From Rotaria macrura (Eukaryota; Rotifera; Eurotatoria; Philodinida; Philodinidae): a stretch of 64,000 nt of DNA. Below are positions 34,779 through 45,018 of this stretch, piece after piece (the stretch's first letter is position 1; each line of letters begins with the position of its first letter). The stretch spans positions 1 through 64,000 of the forward strand of contig OENT01000661.1 in assembly GCA_900239685.1 (NCBI GenBank). The letters are read 5' to 3'. The notes below the pieces were generated by a model. It was not told the origin of the DNA. It ran no database searches and saw only the letters and a program-made list of their open reading frames with translations. The position numbers and the translations under genes are program-made.

Positions 34779-36593
34779 ATGGACCAGTATAGCATCGTAT
34801 GTGAACGCTTGTGTGCGATCGTATCATGGAGTTATGAAGAGAAATCTCGTTTATTTCAAACAATCGTCAATTGGACGAGTCAACTCGAAAAACCAAGACC
34901 ATCACAACTAGAAAAAAACATGCAATATTTAAGTAAACTTTTGACTGTCGATGTCGTCACCATACCATTATTGTCAGTCGAGACTATTCTCAAAGTCATA
35001 CAATCAGTCAATATTCCACCTGAAGCGTGGCTTGATTGTCTTCTAACTGCATTGTCATCGGATTCAAATGGTGATCAAAATGCTATTTCGTTTGATTTTA
35101 CTCCGGTGATTGTTTCGACACACACAATGAATTTTAATCGAACACCATCATCTCAATTCAAGCCGACTCCATCCAAGCACCGTTCTACAGCAGTGAATCA
35201 AAACTTTGATGATTTTAAACCTGCGAAGAAAGACGAATCAAAACCTGTTGCAATATCTAAGCCATTTCCATTTAAACCAGAGTCATCGAAAGATTCTAGA
35301 AGACTTGTATCAGTGGATCCAAAAGCTTTTGAAGAAAAATTCTGTCGGCAGCGTCAAGAGGCCATCGACAATATGACATATCGAACCGCAGTCAACAGCT
35401 GGACAGCGAAAAGTCTTCATGAGGTTATCAAGTTCATTCTTCAATTGTCATCTGGCAAAAGTTTGATCGATCGAGCTTGGATTGTTTTCTATTGGGTTTC
35501 TCAAAATATCGAGTACGATGTTGATGCTTACTTCAGCGGTAATATTAGGCATCAAGCTTCTGAAGATGTATTCAAGAATCGAAAGGGAGTTTGCGATGCA
35601 TTCGGAACAATCTTTCAAACACTATGTACTAAAGTACAGATTGAGTGCCGGAAAATTAGCGGCTACGCTAAAGGGCACAATTTCAAACTTGGGACAACAT
35701 CATTTTCTCAAACGAACCATGCATGGAATGTTATACGTCTGAACGACCACTGGTATCTTATAGATTCAACGTGGGGCACGGGACATTTGGAAAATAACAA
35801 TCGTAATAAAAAAGAGCTAAATACATTTTACTTTCTGGTTCGACCTGAGCAGATGATATATAGCCATTTTCCTGAAGATCCAAAGTGGCAATTATTGGTC
35901 TCTCCAGCCGCGAGGCATGACTTTTTCAATTTGCCTTTAGTCTATCCAAACTTTTTCGAACTTGATCTCGATGTAATCTATCCGCCACATTCTAGCATGG
36001 CAACGTTTAACTCCAGTATTGGACTTGCAGAAGTACTTATCCGAGCTCCATCAAATACAGTCTTTTCAAGTCAAATTGAACAAAACGAATCTGAGAAGAT
36101 CCAAGCCGGCATCCTATTTCAATACGATGCCGATCAGAAGCTATGGCAATTTCTCTTTGCTCCACGGCGTGGTGGTTTGCATACATTGACGGTATTCGCT
36201 GGGCGAAACAAGACAACAGCAAAACATGAAGCGAGCAAAACTAGCTATTCTGCTGCAATTCAATTCGGCCTTCAAGTGCCAACCAATTTCATGGGAACGA
36301 AGACATTTCCAATCATTTACGGCCTATTCACTGAACGCAAATGCTACATCTTCGAACCGCTTGATGCCACACTTAAGCCTGGATCAACAGTGACGATGCA
36401 CTGTCGTATTCCAGGCGCTCATTGCGCTCGACTAATGCTTGATGGCAATTGGCTCCCAGAAGATATTCTCAAAGACGACATTTTCCAGAGACAGTTTACA
36501 GTTCCTAGACGAGAAGTGATGATGTACGCTCAATTCCGAGATGCACCAGATAGTTCGAGCTACCATGGATTGTTCAAATATTTGCTTAACTAA
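34779..36593 (+). CDS. KY-type (kyphoscoliosis peptidase-like) transglutaminase-fold protein
   Basis: Intact intronless gene of 604 codons. I choose the ATG at 34779; the frame extends 12 bases further up only through a TTG. Residues about 110-185 are a Ser/Pro/Lys-rich linker. A transglutaminase-like core spans about 205-345: RAWIVFYWVSQNIEYDVDAY, RKGVCDAFGTIFQTLC with nucleophile Cys272, TNHAWNVI with His314, and WYLIDSTWGTGH with Asp329. This is the complete Cys-His-Asp triad of KY/DUF-type peptidases. The C-terminal half (about 370-604) matches the beta-rich KY extension, ending YAQFRDAPDSSSYHGLFKYL. Members act as cytoplasmic or cytoskeleton-linked putative proteases; substrates here are unknown. 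It is the only long undisturbed gene in the window. Confidence 0.9.
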   Translation: MDQYSIVCERLCAIVSWSYEEKSRLFQTIVNWTSQLEKPRPSQLEKNMQYLSKLLTVDVVTIPLLSVETILKVIQSVNIPPEAWLDCLLTALSSDSNGDQNAISFDFTPVIVSTHTMNFNRTPSSQFKPTPSKHRSTAVNQNFDDFKPAKKDESKPVAISKPFPFKPESSKDSRRLVSVDPKAFEEKFCRQRQEAIDNMTYRTAVNSWTAKSLHEVIKFILQLSSGKSLIDRAWIVFYWVSQNIEYDVDAYFSGNIRHQASEDVFKNRKGVCDAFGTIFQTLCTKVQIECRKISGYAKGHNFKLGTTSFSQTNHAWNVIRLNDHWYLIDSTWGTGHLENNNRNKKELNTFYFLVRPEQMIYSHFPEDPKWQLLVSPAARHDFFNLPLVYPNFFELDLDVIYPPHSSMATFNSSIGLAEVLIRAPSNTVFSSQIEQNESEKIQAGILFQYDADQKLWQFLFAPRRGGLHTLTVFAGRNKTTAKHEASKTSYSAAIQFGLQVPTNFMGTKTFPIIYGLFTERKCYIFEPLDATLKPGSTVTMHCRIPGAHCARLMLDGNWLPEDILKDDIFQRQFTVPRREVMMYAQFRDAPDSSSYHGLFKYLLN

Positions 36594-36638
36594 ACTGCTC
36601 AATGAATTTATTGCGAAAAGCGAACGGTATTTTAAAAC

Positions 36639-36756
36639 CAGGGTGTAGGTGTGGGGTGTGTGTGTGTGTGTGGAGGTGAGGATGTGGGGGTGAGTGTCAG
36701 CAAGTGTTCGCGTCTCTATTGAGAAAGGACCAACTGCTCATACACACACACACCCT
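36639..36756. repeat. Telomere-like palindrome 6
   Basis: GGGTGTAGGTGTGGGGTGTG then (TG)n and GGATGTGGGGGTGAG, a spacer, and ACACACACACACCCTCC ending near 36756. It lies 46 bp after the KY stop codon and directly against the truncated end of the next minus-strand gene. Confidence 0.68.
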
Positions 36757-37326
36757 CCTATTTCATCACCATATAGTTGTACTATCAAACTGTCGTCATC
36801 TATTCTAGAGCAATAGTAGCCATCACGAAATGCAAACATCAAATCATCGTCCTTAGTTGTAGCTTCTTGTTGAGCTTTCATATTATCGAGAATTTGATCA
36901 ATTGTATGTTCTGTACGTAGCATAGATGTGAATGTCATATTAATAGGAATGCAATAAGCACATTGTAAAACCTTACCAGGAGCTGATACAATTACTTCCA
37001 CCGGTGGACTATACTTGAAATGTTGTTGACAATAATTTAAGAATTGATATTCATTTCGAGTAACCATTTCAACTGCATGCCATGTTTCTTTCATACTGTT
37101 TCTAACCATTTTTAATTCAATAAAATCATTGTTCAGTTCACATGTTGCATGTGATGATGACATATAGGTTACATCATCAGGATCTTTCCTTTTGTCCTTC
37201 TAGTCTAATAGAAGCTGTAAATGGTTCATCAATGTTACAATATAATTGTAACATAGAACTGATGGCATTTTTTGGAAGATTAAACTCTTCTCCTAATTAT
37301 AAAATAAAAAAGCAAATGATTTTTGA

Positions 37327-38403
37327 ATAGAGTCATAGTCCCTAATAACGACACGAGAATTTTCACTTCTCTTGTTTATCGTGGTACGCCTCTATTATAC
37401 ATCCGATCGAAAATATTTTTTATATGCAAGATCCTTAGAGTCTGCTCTTTCAAATGGTATGATCACGGACTTTCTTCATCGCGTAATAGTGGAGAAATCA
37501 GCGGTCTACGATCAGAGACCTCAAGTGTCGTTATTAGGAGCAGTTTCCCTAATAACGACAGTCAGCCATTTTTCGTCCCTAATAACGACACTCTAACAAA
37601 ATTCAAGGGAAAACATATTTCTTTGAAAAAAAACGTTTTTTCATGCTTCCTGTTGGAAATCAAGCAAAGGTGTCACTGGCACTTTTGTAGAGCATTTCAA
37701 GCTCTACTTAACTCCAAAGGTTCATTAAAAACAAATGTTGATTAAACGAGATAGATAAATTGAATTGAAGACACCCGACATCGATGGAAAACAATGTGCC
37801 CCTAATAACGACACCCAGCAATTTTTTGTCCCTAATAACGACATCAAGCAATTTTTTGTCCCTAATAACGACACAAAGCTATTTTTGTGCCTAAGAAAAA
37901 TACTAAGCTAATTTTTATCCCTAATAACGACGCGCCATTATAAAATTATCATAGANNNNNNNNNNNNNNNNNNNNNNNNNNNNNNNNNNNNNNNNNNNNN
38001 NNNNNNNNNNNNNNNNNNNNNNNNNNNNNNNNNNNNNNNNNNNNNNNNNNNNNNNNNNNNNNNNNNNNNNNNNNNNNNNNNNNNNNNNNNNNNNNNNNNN
38101 NNNNNNNNNNNNNNNNNNNNNNNNNNNNNNNNNNNNNNNNNNNNTGGAAAACAATGTGTCCCTAATAACGACACCCACCAAATTTTTTGTCCCTAATAAC
38201 GACACTTGAGGTCTCTGATCGTAGACCGCTGATTTCTCCACTATTACGCGATGAAGAAAGTCCGTGATCATACCATTTGAAAGAGCAGACTCTAAGGATC
38301 TTGCATATAAAAAATATTTTCGATCGGATGTATAATAGAGGCGTACCACGATAAACAAGAGAAGTGAAAATTCTCGTGTCGTTATTAGGGACTATGACTC
38401 TAT
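37327..38403. mobile_element. Palindromic element with CCCTAATAACGACA iterons
   Basis: Perfectly matching inverted arms: ATAGAGTCATAGTCCC at 37327 and its complement ending at 38403, extending about 210 bp (to about 37540 and from about 38200). CCCTAATAACGACAC occurs at the arm start and again near 37548, 37577, 37800, 37832, 37860, 37919, 38160 and 38190, partly as a ~30 bp tandem with AGCAATTTTTTGT spacers. The near identity of the arms suggests recent origin or conversion. No transposase is visible outside the gap. Confidence 0.78.
37956..38144. other. Assembly gap (189 N)
   Basis: A run of N inside the palindromic iteron element. The collapsed or unassembled part is probably more of the ~30 bp repeat, since TGGAAAACAATGTG(T/C)CCC occurs just before the iterons on both sides of it. 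Confidence 0.98.
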
Positions 38404-39039
38404 CTTATGTAGATGTGAGATTACTTGATTCAGTAAAAGATGATTTGAATGAATTACATGGATCAATATTTCTTTCTTTTGACTTATCATTGGATATATC
38501 AACTTCATTAATGTCGTCTGACGAATGACCTTCATCATCACCGTAAGTCGAATTAGTTACCATATTATCATTCATAAGACTTAAGCCAGCACTTGGATTC
38601 ATATCCAACTGTTTGTTATTATTCATGGCGAGTAAACCAATATTGTTTTCTGTTAAATGCAGTTGATCTGAGTGATGACGATACACATGTGACTTACAAG
38701 CAGTATAGGTCCGGTAGGGGACACCGCATGTTGAATGTAAGTCACAAGTCATGTGAAATCTTCGTTTTTTTTGTGAAATATAGTAATGTGATTGAAAAAT
38801 TTAGCGAAAGTTAGAAACTCTCGATTGTTTAAGCAATGAGAACAAGCAAACGAAGACACAATGATTCAAACGCGAGAATAAGAAGATTATATATTAATAG
38901 AAACTACAGAAGAAATGAAATTATTAGATTGACTTTCTAGATATATATACAGTTCGTCACTGCTTATCAAGAACAATGGTATAGATATCAATGACAATTT
39001 CCGGCAACAACAACAACAAGATTCCCCTGAAAAACGCCG

Positions 39040-39295
39040 AAAGTCAAAATGTCGAAATAAAAATATCGAAGTGTAAAAATGCCGAAAATAAAAATATCGA
39101 AATGTAAAAATGTCGAAAATAAAAAAATCGAAAGACGAAAATGTCGAAAATAAAAATATCGAAATGTAAAAATGTCGAATTATAGAAATGTCGAAAATAA
39201 AAATATAGAAGTGTAAAAATGTCGAAAATAAAAAAATCGAAAGACGAAAATGTCGAAAATAAAAATATCGAAATATAAAAATGTCGAATAAAAAA
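39040..39295. repeat. Left subterminal TCGAAA/ATAAAAAT array of the MULE
   Basis: About ten degenerate copies of an ~18-30 bp unit (GTCGAAAATAAAAATATCGAAATGTAAAAAT). The inverted array is at 41205-41290. Possibly transposase-binding sites. Confidence 0.75.
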
Positions 39296-39549
39296 TTTCT
39301 ACTTTTAAAGATTACGTAAATGAGACGTCGGACGAAAATATATATTAAACCCAAAGAAAGATGGCACTAATGACCGATAGGTCCAATGCGACACTTCTAT
39401 CTATTGTAAGTTGCAGCATACGTTACTGGTCAATAGAGTGGACAATGTTTTAATCTACGCATAGATAAAAAAAGCAAAAACAAAGGCGTTATCTTTGTAT
39501 AGACACAATTGAATATATCATCATTAAGTAAAGCTGATAGTAGTCTACG

Positions 39550-41058
39550 ATGAATGCAACAACCGAGTCATCCGATAAAGAAAATATTAAAATATCTTTC
39601 GTAAAATCAAATAAAGGTCAATCGTTACTGTTGTTGAACGACTATTTATACAAATGCAATAAAAAGACAAACACAAAAAAGTATTGGCAATGTATTAGTA
39701 ATGGATGTTCAGTGTATTTGCATACAGACACGAATGACAAGTACTTGGGTCGGGATGTACCTGAACATGATCATGAATCCAATCCTGAATTGGTTGAAGT
39801 CAGACAAGTTCGACAAAAAATAAAAGAACGTGCTCTTCAAGAAATAATACCAATTTCAATAATCTATGAACAAGAAACTTCTAAAGCCTCTATCACTTCT
39901 ACCACTTTGGCTATATTACCAACNGTTGTTGCCAAATTGTTGTTCATTCGATATTCCAGATGACTATAAACATGCCATTGATGGAAATCGATTTTTGTTA
40001 GCTGATGAATTACTCGCACGCCGTGAACGCCTATTGATATTTGCCAGTGATCATCAACTTGATTTATTATTTCAATCTCACGTCATTTACATGGATGGAA
40101 CCTTCTCTAAAAGTCCACCACACTTTATGCAAATATATATTATCCATGCGATTCTTTTTGACATATGTAAGTTAGATTAATTACTATTTAAAAAAGTATA
40201 TTTTATATACTTAAGGTGTACCATGTGTATTTTGTTTGCTCGTAAATAAAAAAGCCATTACATATAGGCATATGTTTCTTGAACTTAAAGAGAAAGCAAA
40301 GGAACGTGGTAAAGTTTTCTCACCAATAACAATCATGAGTGATTTTGAATCAGGTGTTATACCAGTTTTAAAATCAGAAGTGAGTCGTATATCTAATACG
40401 AGTGAATCATATAAATTTCAACTTAATAATTTTTAGTTTCCTTCATCAAAGCACTATGGATGCTTTTTCCATTTTTGTCAAGCAGTTTATCGTCAAATAC
40501 AACATTTAGGAAAACAAAAGGATTATTCAAGTAATGAATCCTTTAGATTATTATGTAGGAAACTCATGGCATTAGCATTAATGCCATATGAGCAAGTAAT
40601 CAATAGTTTTAGTGAAATTCAAGCTGATGCTGATCTATTGCCTGATCGTCCTATGGAAGAATTATTATTATATTTTGAAAACAATTGGTTAAATTTAATT
40701 GATTTATGGAATGTCTCTGCGAGTGATTCAAGAACAAATAACGTGTGCGAAGGTGAGATGACGCATACAGTTTCAAATATATCTTTTTTTTAAAGGTTAT
40801 CACAACAGAATGAACAGTCGCATATATAAAAACCACCCTAATATCTGGATTTTTATCAAATTCATGCAAAATAAAGAACGGAGGGTCCGCTGTATTACAA
40901 GCCAATGGGCAGCTGGCGCCACAAGAAAAAAAAATATCCGTACATCGGTTATTCAACACCGTATAAATACGCTTTTTAATCGATACGATAAAAGTCTTAT
41001 TAGTGCATCGGATCTTCTTACTGGTTTATCACATGTTGTTGCAAGAAAAGTTAAATAA
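39550..41058 (+). CDS. MULE transposase with N-terminal FLYWCH zinc finger, four exons
   Basis: Exons 39550-40166, 40216-40379, 40437-40752 and 40796-41058; introns of 49, 57 and 43 bp with GT..AG ends, all phase-consistent. The single N at 39924 breaks the frame; ignoring it gives a continuous protein of 452 residues. Residues about 16-76 form a FLYWCH finger (FVKSNKGQSLLLLNDYLYKC, YWQCISNGC, HDH). The catalytic RNase H-like domain has Asp182 (VIYMDGTFSKSP), Asp248 (ITIMSDFESG) and Glu365 (NNVCEGYHNRM), the MULE DDE set. YGCFFHFCQAVYRQ and the CEGYHNR finger-like motif are typical of the family. No stop or frameshift remains, so this may be a functional transposase. The TIR arrays flank it. 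Confidence 0.9.
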
Positions 41059-41204
41059 AAACTTATTCATTTAATATGAACTGATTTGCTTATGTTTTAT
41101 TTGAAAATTTCATTTTTATCTAAGATATGATTTTATTGCTTTAAGTACTAAAATAAATTCTTAAAATAGCAAAACGACAATATCTTTTCTTCCGTTAGCT
41201 TCAT

Positions 41205-41290
41205 ACATCTTTCGACATTTTTATTTTCCATATTTTCATTTTCGAATTTTTTTCCTTTCGACATTTTTCCTTTCGACGTTTTTATTTTCG
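41205..41290. repeat. Right subterminal array of the MULE
   Basis: CTTTCGACATTTTTATTTTC-type units, the complement of the left array, ending near the CAA tract. Confidence 0.7.
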
Positions 41291-41317
41291 ACCAAATTCA
41301 GGTTAACCAACAACAAC

Positions 41318-43110
41318 AGCAAAAGCACGATTTACTTTCCTTTACTTTTATTCTCTCTCCTATTCCACCACGCCCGTCTACTGTGTAACAATGAAACCAG
41401 TAAAAGAAAATAGCAAAACACTAAATTTAAGAATGCTATGCAATTATAGCTTCATCACGTATGTTTTTCAGATTTGCACAACAATCTATATTTATATATA
41501 TAAGAGTATCAGTTTTCGATACTGAATTCAAATGATGAAGTATTCACATTTAAAAAAACGAAAAAAATAAAATATCTAACCTTGAAATTGAGATATAATA
41601 GATTCATAGTTATTAGGGCTAGATGTTCTTCCTTCTTTTTATTCTTCCGATCAAATCTAATCGTACTAATACAATCAAAACAACAACGAGAGAGAAAAAC
41701 AAAACAACAAACATTTTCACACATCTCTCTCTCTTCTCTCTGGAAGACAACATATATATATATAAGGATATCGATAGATGTTGTGAATGACTAGATGAAA
41801 GAAACGAATGAAACGAAAATACTTGGTGTGCGGGCAGGGCCATAAGAATAGGGAATAAATGATTTACACCATTCAATTACTTCATCACAAGACCAATTCA
41901 TTTTTTACTTGTAAAAATTTCGAGAAAAAAACGGTAAAAAATAGTATCAAGACATCAAAGAATATGTAACCACGAAGTACGTCGAACACAGCCATATGTA
42001 TATCTAGAAAATTCCAGTCAAGTTTAACATATGAAATAATCGAAAATAAAATCATTTGCTGCTTCACTTATGTGAATTTCAGTTGCACAATAGTCTATTT
42101 AATCAAACAAATATCGAATAGATGGTATTATCAACCATGAAAATGTACATCATACTGTCTTAGATATGCATTATATTTAATAAAAGTGGTTTCAGATGAA
42201 CTAATCATTTACCAAGTGTACCTATGGATATTGATCTCTTCTTTAATTTAGAACGAAGGAATGATTTAAACACGAAAACTGACTATTGTAATACGCAAAG
42301 TAATGATTACTTTCACAATAACCGAATGACAATGGACGTCTCAAAAGATAAGAAAAATTATTGACTAAAATAAAATGAAACTGCTAACCCAAAGTGAGAA
42401 CCTAATGTCTCGTCCAAAACAGGGATATCTAATGAACATGAGACTAAAAGACACACACTTTTTATTAACGAATGTAAAAGGAAAAATTGCTGAACAATCA
42501 GTAACACAATCCTCAATGTGAAAAATTCAATTCTATTTGTGCAAAGGTATGTTACAAAAAATTATTTTCAAGAAAGACAAAAATGTTACCTCACCATAGA
42601 ATATGAATTGTTTTTCCTGAAAGGTTAGAAGAATATACCCTTTTCGTGAAAGGGCAGAATAATAAACCCCTTTCATTAAAGAGTAGAACAATAAACCCTT
42701 TTTAACTACCCATAAATACTTTTTATTTCCAAAAACCCTTCGTTTCATAAACCCTTTGGTTAAAAGACCATTTAATGGTTTAGGAAAGTTTTCCTCGTGT
42801 ACTAGGGTTTAGCATTTCTTCGTTTTTTTACGGTGTACAATCGAAATGATTTTATTTTTATTCTTGTATAATATTGTCTACGAAGAAAAAGGTTTATGGA
42901 CATAAATAAAGCTAGATTTGAAATAATTGACATGGATTTCTTTTAGATTATATCAAGTTTTGAAAAAACAAAGAGATACAGATGGATCAAATTAAGCGGA
43001 AATTGAATTGTAATGATTCACAAAAGCACAAAAAAATAACACAATTATGAAGTAAATTAGTTTCTTTTGTTTATATTGGAAAACATTGGTATTTGAATTT
43101 TATTATGTCC
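41318..43110. other. No gene recognised
   Basis: AT-rich with a short TA microsatellite near 41752-41763. The only structured part is the AAACCC-rich block at about 42600-42770. Confidence 0.45.
42600..42770. repeat. Degenerate ~30 bp AATAAACCCTTT repeat
   Basis: Successive blocks such as GAATATACCCTTTTC, GAATAATAAACCCCTTTC, GAACAATAAACCCTTTTT and CATAAACCCTTTGG, interleaved with AAAGGG/AAAGAG. Tandem-like with local dyads. Confidence 0.5.
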
Positions 43111-43276
43111 TAGGGATATGGCGAAGAGGAAAAATACGGGGTGGTGCAAAACAATTTTTTTCAAAACTTCAGGGTGTTTTCAGGAAATGTTTGGGCGTAA
43201 GGGAATGGCCTCACAAAATTTTTAAAAGTTGGGATGGTGCCGCATCACCGTGCACCCCGTGGTCGCCACATCCCTG
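43111..43276. mobile_element. 166-bp MITE with hAT-like ends
   Basis: Left TAGGGATATGGCGA, right complement of CAGGGATGTGGCGA, with further matching CGGGGTG(G/C)(T/A)GC. GC-rich relative to surroundings. I could not identify an 8-bp duplication, so hAT assignment rests on the termini only. Confidence 0.55.
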
Positions 43277-43739
43277 TATCTATTATCATTATCAATTATT
43301 GTTTTTTTTGTTATTTATTTACAGGCTTTTATGCATATAAGACGTACAGGTTATCATTTAGTTGCATTATCATCATAAAAAATGTCTTCTTTTCATCGAG
43401 AAGCAGCGATATTTTTTAGACATTAAATGTGTTACGGCTCTGTCGGTCTGAGTCAAAGAAAAAACACAATGTGCTGTGTATCCAATCCAAGTAAAAGATA
43501 TTCATGTTTCGTCTCTCGAGGAATGACTCCAAAGATAGCACTTATCATTTGTTGTCAAAAGACCAATGTTACTCCTATATGAGTATTGTTTTATATGTTA
43601 TAAGCGGTCTCCCTTCATTGTTTGTTAACTATGCACAACGTCAAAAATGTAACAGATTTAAACTCGGTTTCCACGTCAGTCTTTTCCCAACAATTGAATG
43701 TGTTTTCTCAAACATGTTTCATGAAAACTTTTCTAGATA

Positions 43740-44168
43740 ATGAACAAGTATACGATCGTCTTTCTCAGTTTCGACGCTCTTTTCATCTTCGCTACAGTGC
43801 GTGGTTCAATCTGTCCCCAGGTATTTACGTTTCCTAAATGGATGATAGGCTATTTTCATACGCAATTTGCAGATGGTACGTCAGCCAACGTGACTTTTGG
43901 ACTCTGGTATGCAAATATAACACTTTCAAATGGTAAAACTGGTAACCAAACCATGACAAAGCCTCTGAATAAAAGTGACCATTTCTTCATTTTTCATGAC
44001 TGTATTCATATTCAGGACACAGAACCTCAACAACGTTGCTCACTTGTAGTACCTAATTGTAATGGCTATACACAGTACATGCACAAAGCGCCAGAAATCG
44101 TTTCGATATGTCCCGAATCAACCTCATCTCCTGATGTCGAAGCAGAAATCATCCAAAGAATCGGCTAG
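43740..44168 (+). CDS. Putative secreted glycoprotein of unknown family
   Basis: A 142-codon ORF from the ATG at 43740. Residues about 1-24 (IVFLSFDALFIFATVRG) look like a signal peptide. The mature part has five cysteines (in SICPQ, HDCIH, QRCSL, PNCNG, ICPES) and four N-glycosylation sequons (NVTF, NITL, NQTM, NKSD). That pattern would be unlikely in a chance ORF. No membrane segment follows, so it would be extracellular. I do not recognise a domain. It may be one exon of a larger gene, though the stop at 44166 is clean. Confidence 0.6.
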   Translation: MNKYTIVFLSFDALFIFATVRGSICPQVFTFPKWMIGYFHTQFADGTSANVTFGLWYANITLSNGKTGNQTMTKPLNKSDHFFIFHDCIHIQDTEPQQRCSLVVPNCNGYTQYMHKAPEIVSICPESTSSPDVEAEIIQRIG

Positions 44169-44969
44169 ATTGATCTATCCACATTTTTCCAATCAACTTT
44201 CCTAGCTCGTACTTTTGAAAAACTCATTAGTTTTCATTTTTTACAAATGATTCGCAGAAATTTCTTTAAAAACCTTTGATTGCTTTAATTCTTGGAAATA
44301 AAATATCCAACATTGATACTATATTTCTGCATTTAAATTCATTAGTCTGTCAGTGAGAATGATCACTAAACACGAGTATGGGCAACATTTTTCACTCACA
44401 GTATCTCTGACGAATACTAGTGTCATAGATATTTTTCACCTCAATATTTGTCTGTTAAAGCATAGTTTGCTTATGACAATTTAACAATAAGGCTCTTAAT
44501 GACTTTTTTCATACATTTAAATGACCCGTTTGCTACCAGCAAGCGATTACGAATCAAAGAAATCTCGTGATCTTATCACAAAGAGGAAAATATAATCTAG
44601 ATAAAAAATTGTGACATTGATGCTGATACGTTAAAGAAATTGAAGGACACACACAACTACATGGCGAAAGGAATCAGTCGTTACGGCGGATAACTATCGC
44701 CGATACAAGAATAAAAATGAGCGTGAATGTAAGGCGAATATCTCAAGAGCGGTAATGGCTAGTGGCTTGCAGTTTTCACTAATCAAAAACGACTGAGTCG
44801 GGATCCATTTTTATACAATTAGATTCGGGGTGAAATCATTGCCTAACCAATCAGTTTTCAGAATCTTTCCAAAACACACATAATAATAATATATAGTCTC
44901 AGCGAACTTTTGACTTTGACACATACGTCAGGTAGAGACTTCACATCTAACAAAAGCAAGCTTCTACTG
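44169..44969. other. No gene recognised
   Basis: Spacer between the secreted-protein ORF and the duplicated unit; no supported feature. Confidence 0.45.
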
Positions 44970-45018
44970 GATGTGTGGGTATTCTAACTCAATCTAATAA
45001 CTGCCCCACACCCACCCT
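44970..45018. repeat. Telomere-like palindrome 7 (left edge of copy A)
   Basis: GATGTGTGGGT, then a spacer with CTCAATCTA shared with 60317-60378, then CCCCACACCCACCC. Confidence 0.7.

Larger units (their letters stand above)
36757..38790 (-). pseudogene. C2H2 zinc-finger/DDFEVCNPLG-type protein, truncated and interrupted
   Basis: The N-terminal piece (about 38765-38405) contains a C2H2-like finger, FHMTCDLHSTC...YTACKSHVYRHH, then an acidic Ser/Asn-rich region. The middle piece (37275-36757) follows an apparent acceptor (TTTATAATTAG|GAG) and reads EEFNLPKNAISSMLQLYCNI, then in another frame MKETWHAVEMVTRNEYQFLNY, KVLQCAYCIPI and DDLMFAFRDGYYC. It ends SLIVQLYGDEIGG, where relatives continue LYxDEFEVCNPLGS. 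The sequence stops there at the telomere-like repeat, so the C-terminal half is missing. A palindromic element sits between the pieces, probably in or near an intron. Families with this architecture are common in metazoan genomes and usually behave as transposon-associated genes. Placement is from memory of the motif. Confidence 0.55.
39020..41306 (+). mobile_element. Mutator-like (MULE) element, 2.3 kb
   Basis: Inserted in a CAA microsatellite, with CAACAACAA on both sides (39005-39019 and 41307-41317), consistent with a 9-bp MULE duplication. Weak TIRs: GATTCCCCTGAA at the left, complement of GTTAACCTGAA at the right. Both subterminal regions are arrays of TCGAAAATAAAAATGTCGAAA in opposite orientation. 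It encodes a spliced transposase. Confidence 0.75.

Noticed and set aside
37372-38358. Two identical 'MFIVVRLYY...' ORFs on opposite strands
   Set aside because: They arise because the inverted arms of one palindromic element are the same sequence; nothing suggests a conserved protein.
39040-39295. CRISPR-like array
   Set aside because: Units are degenerate, lack unique spacers of constant length and are mirrored at the other end of a MULE.
40651-40959. 102-codon minus ORF
   Set aside because: Antisense to MULE transposase exons 3-4, whose frame carries catalytic motifs.
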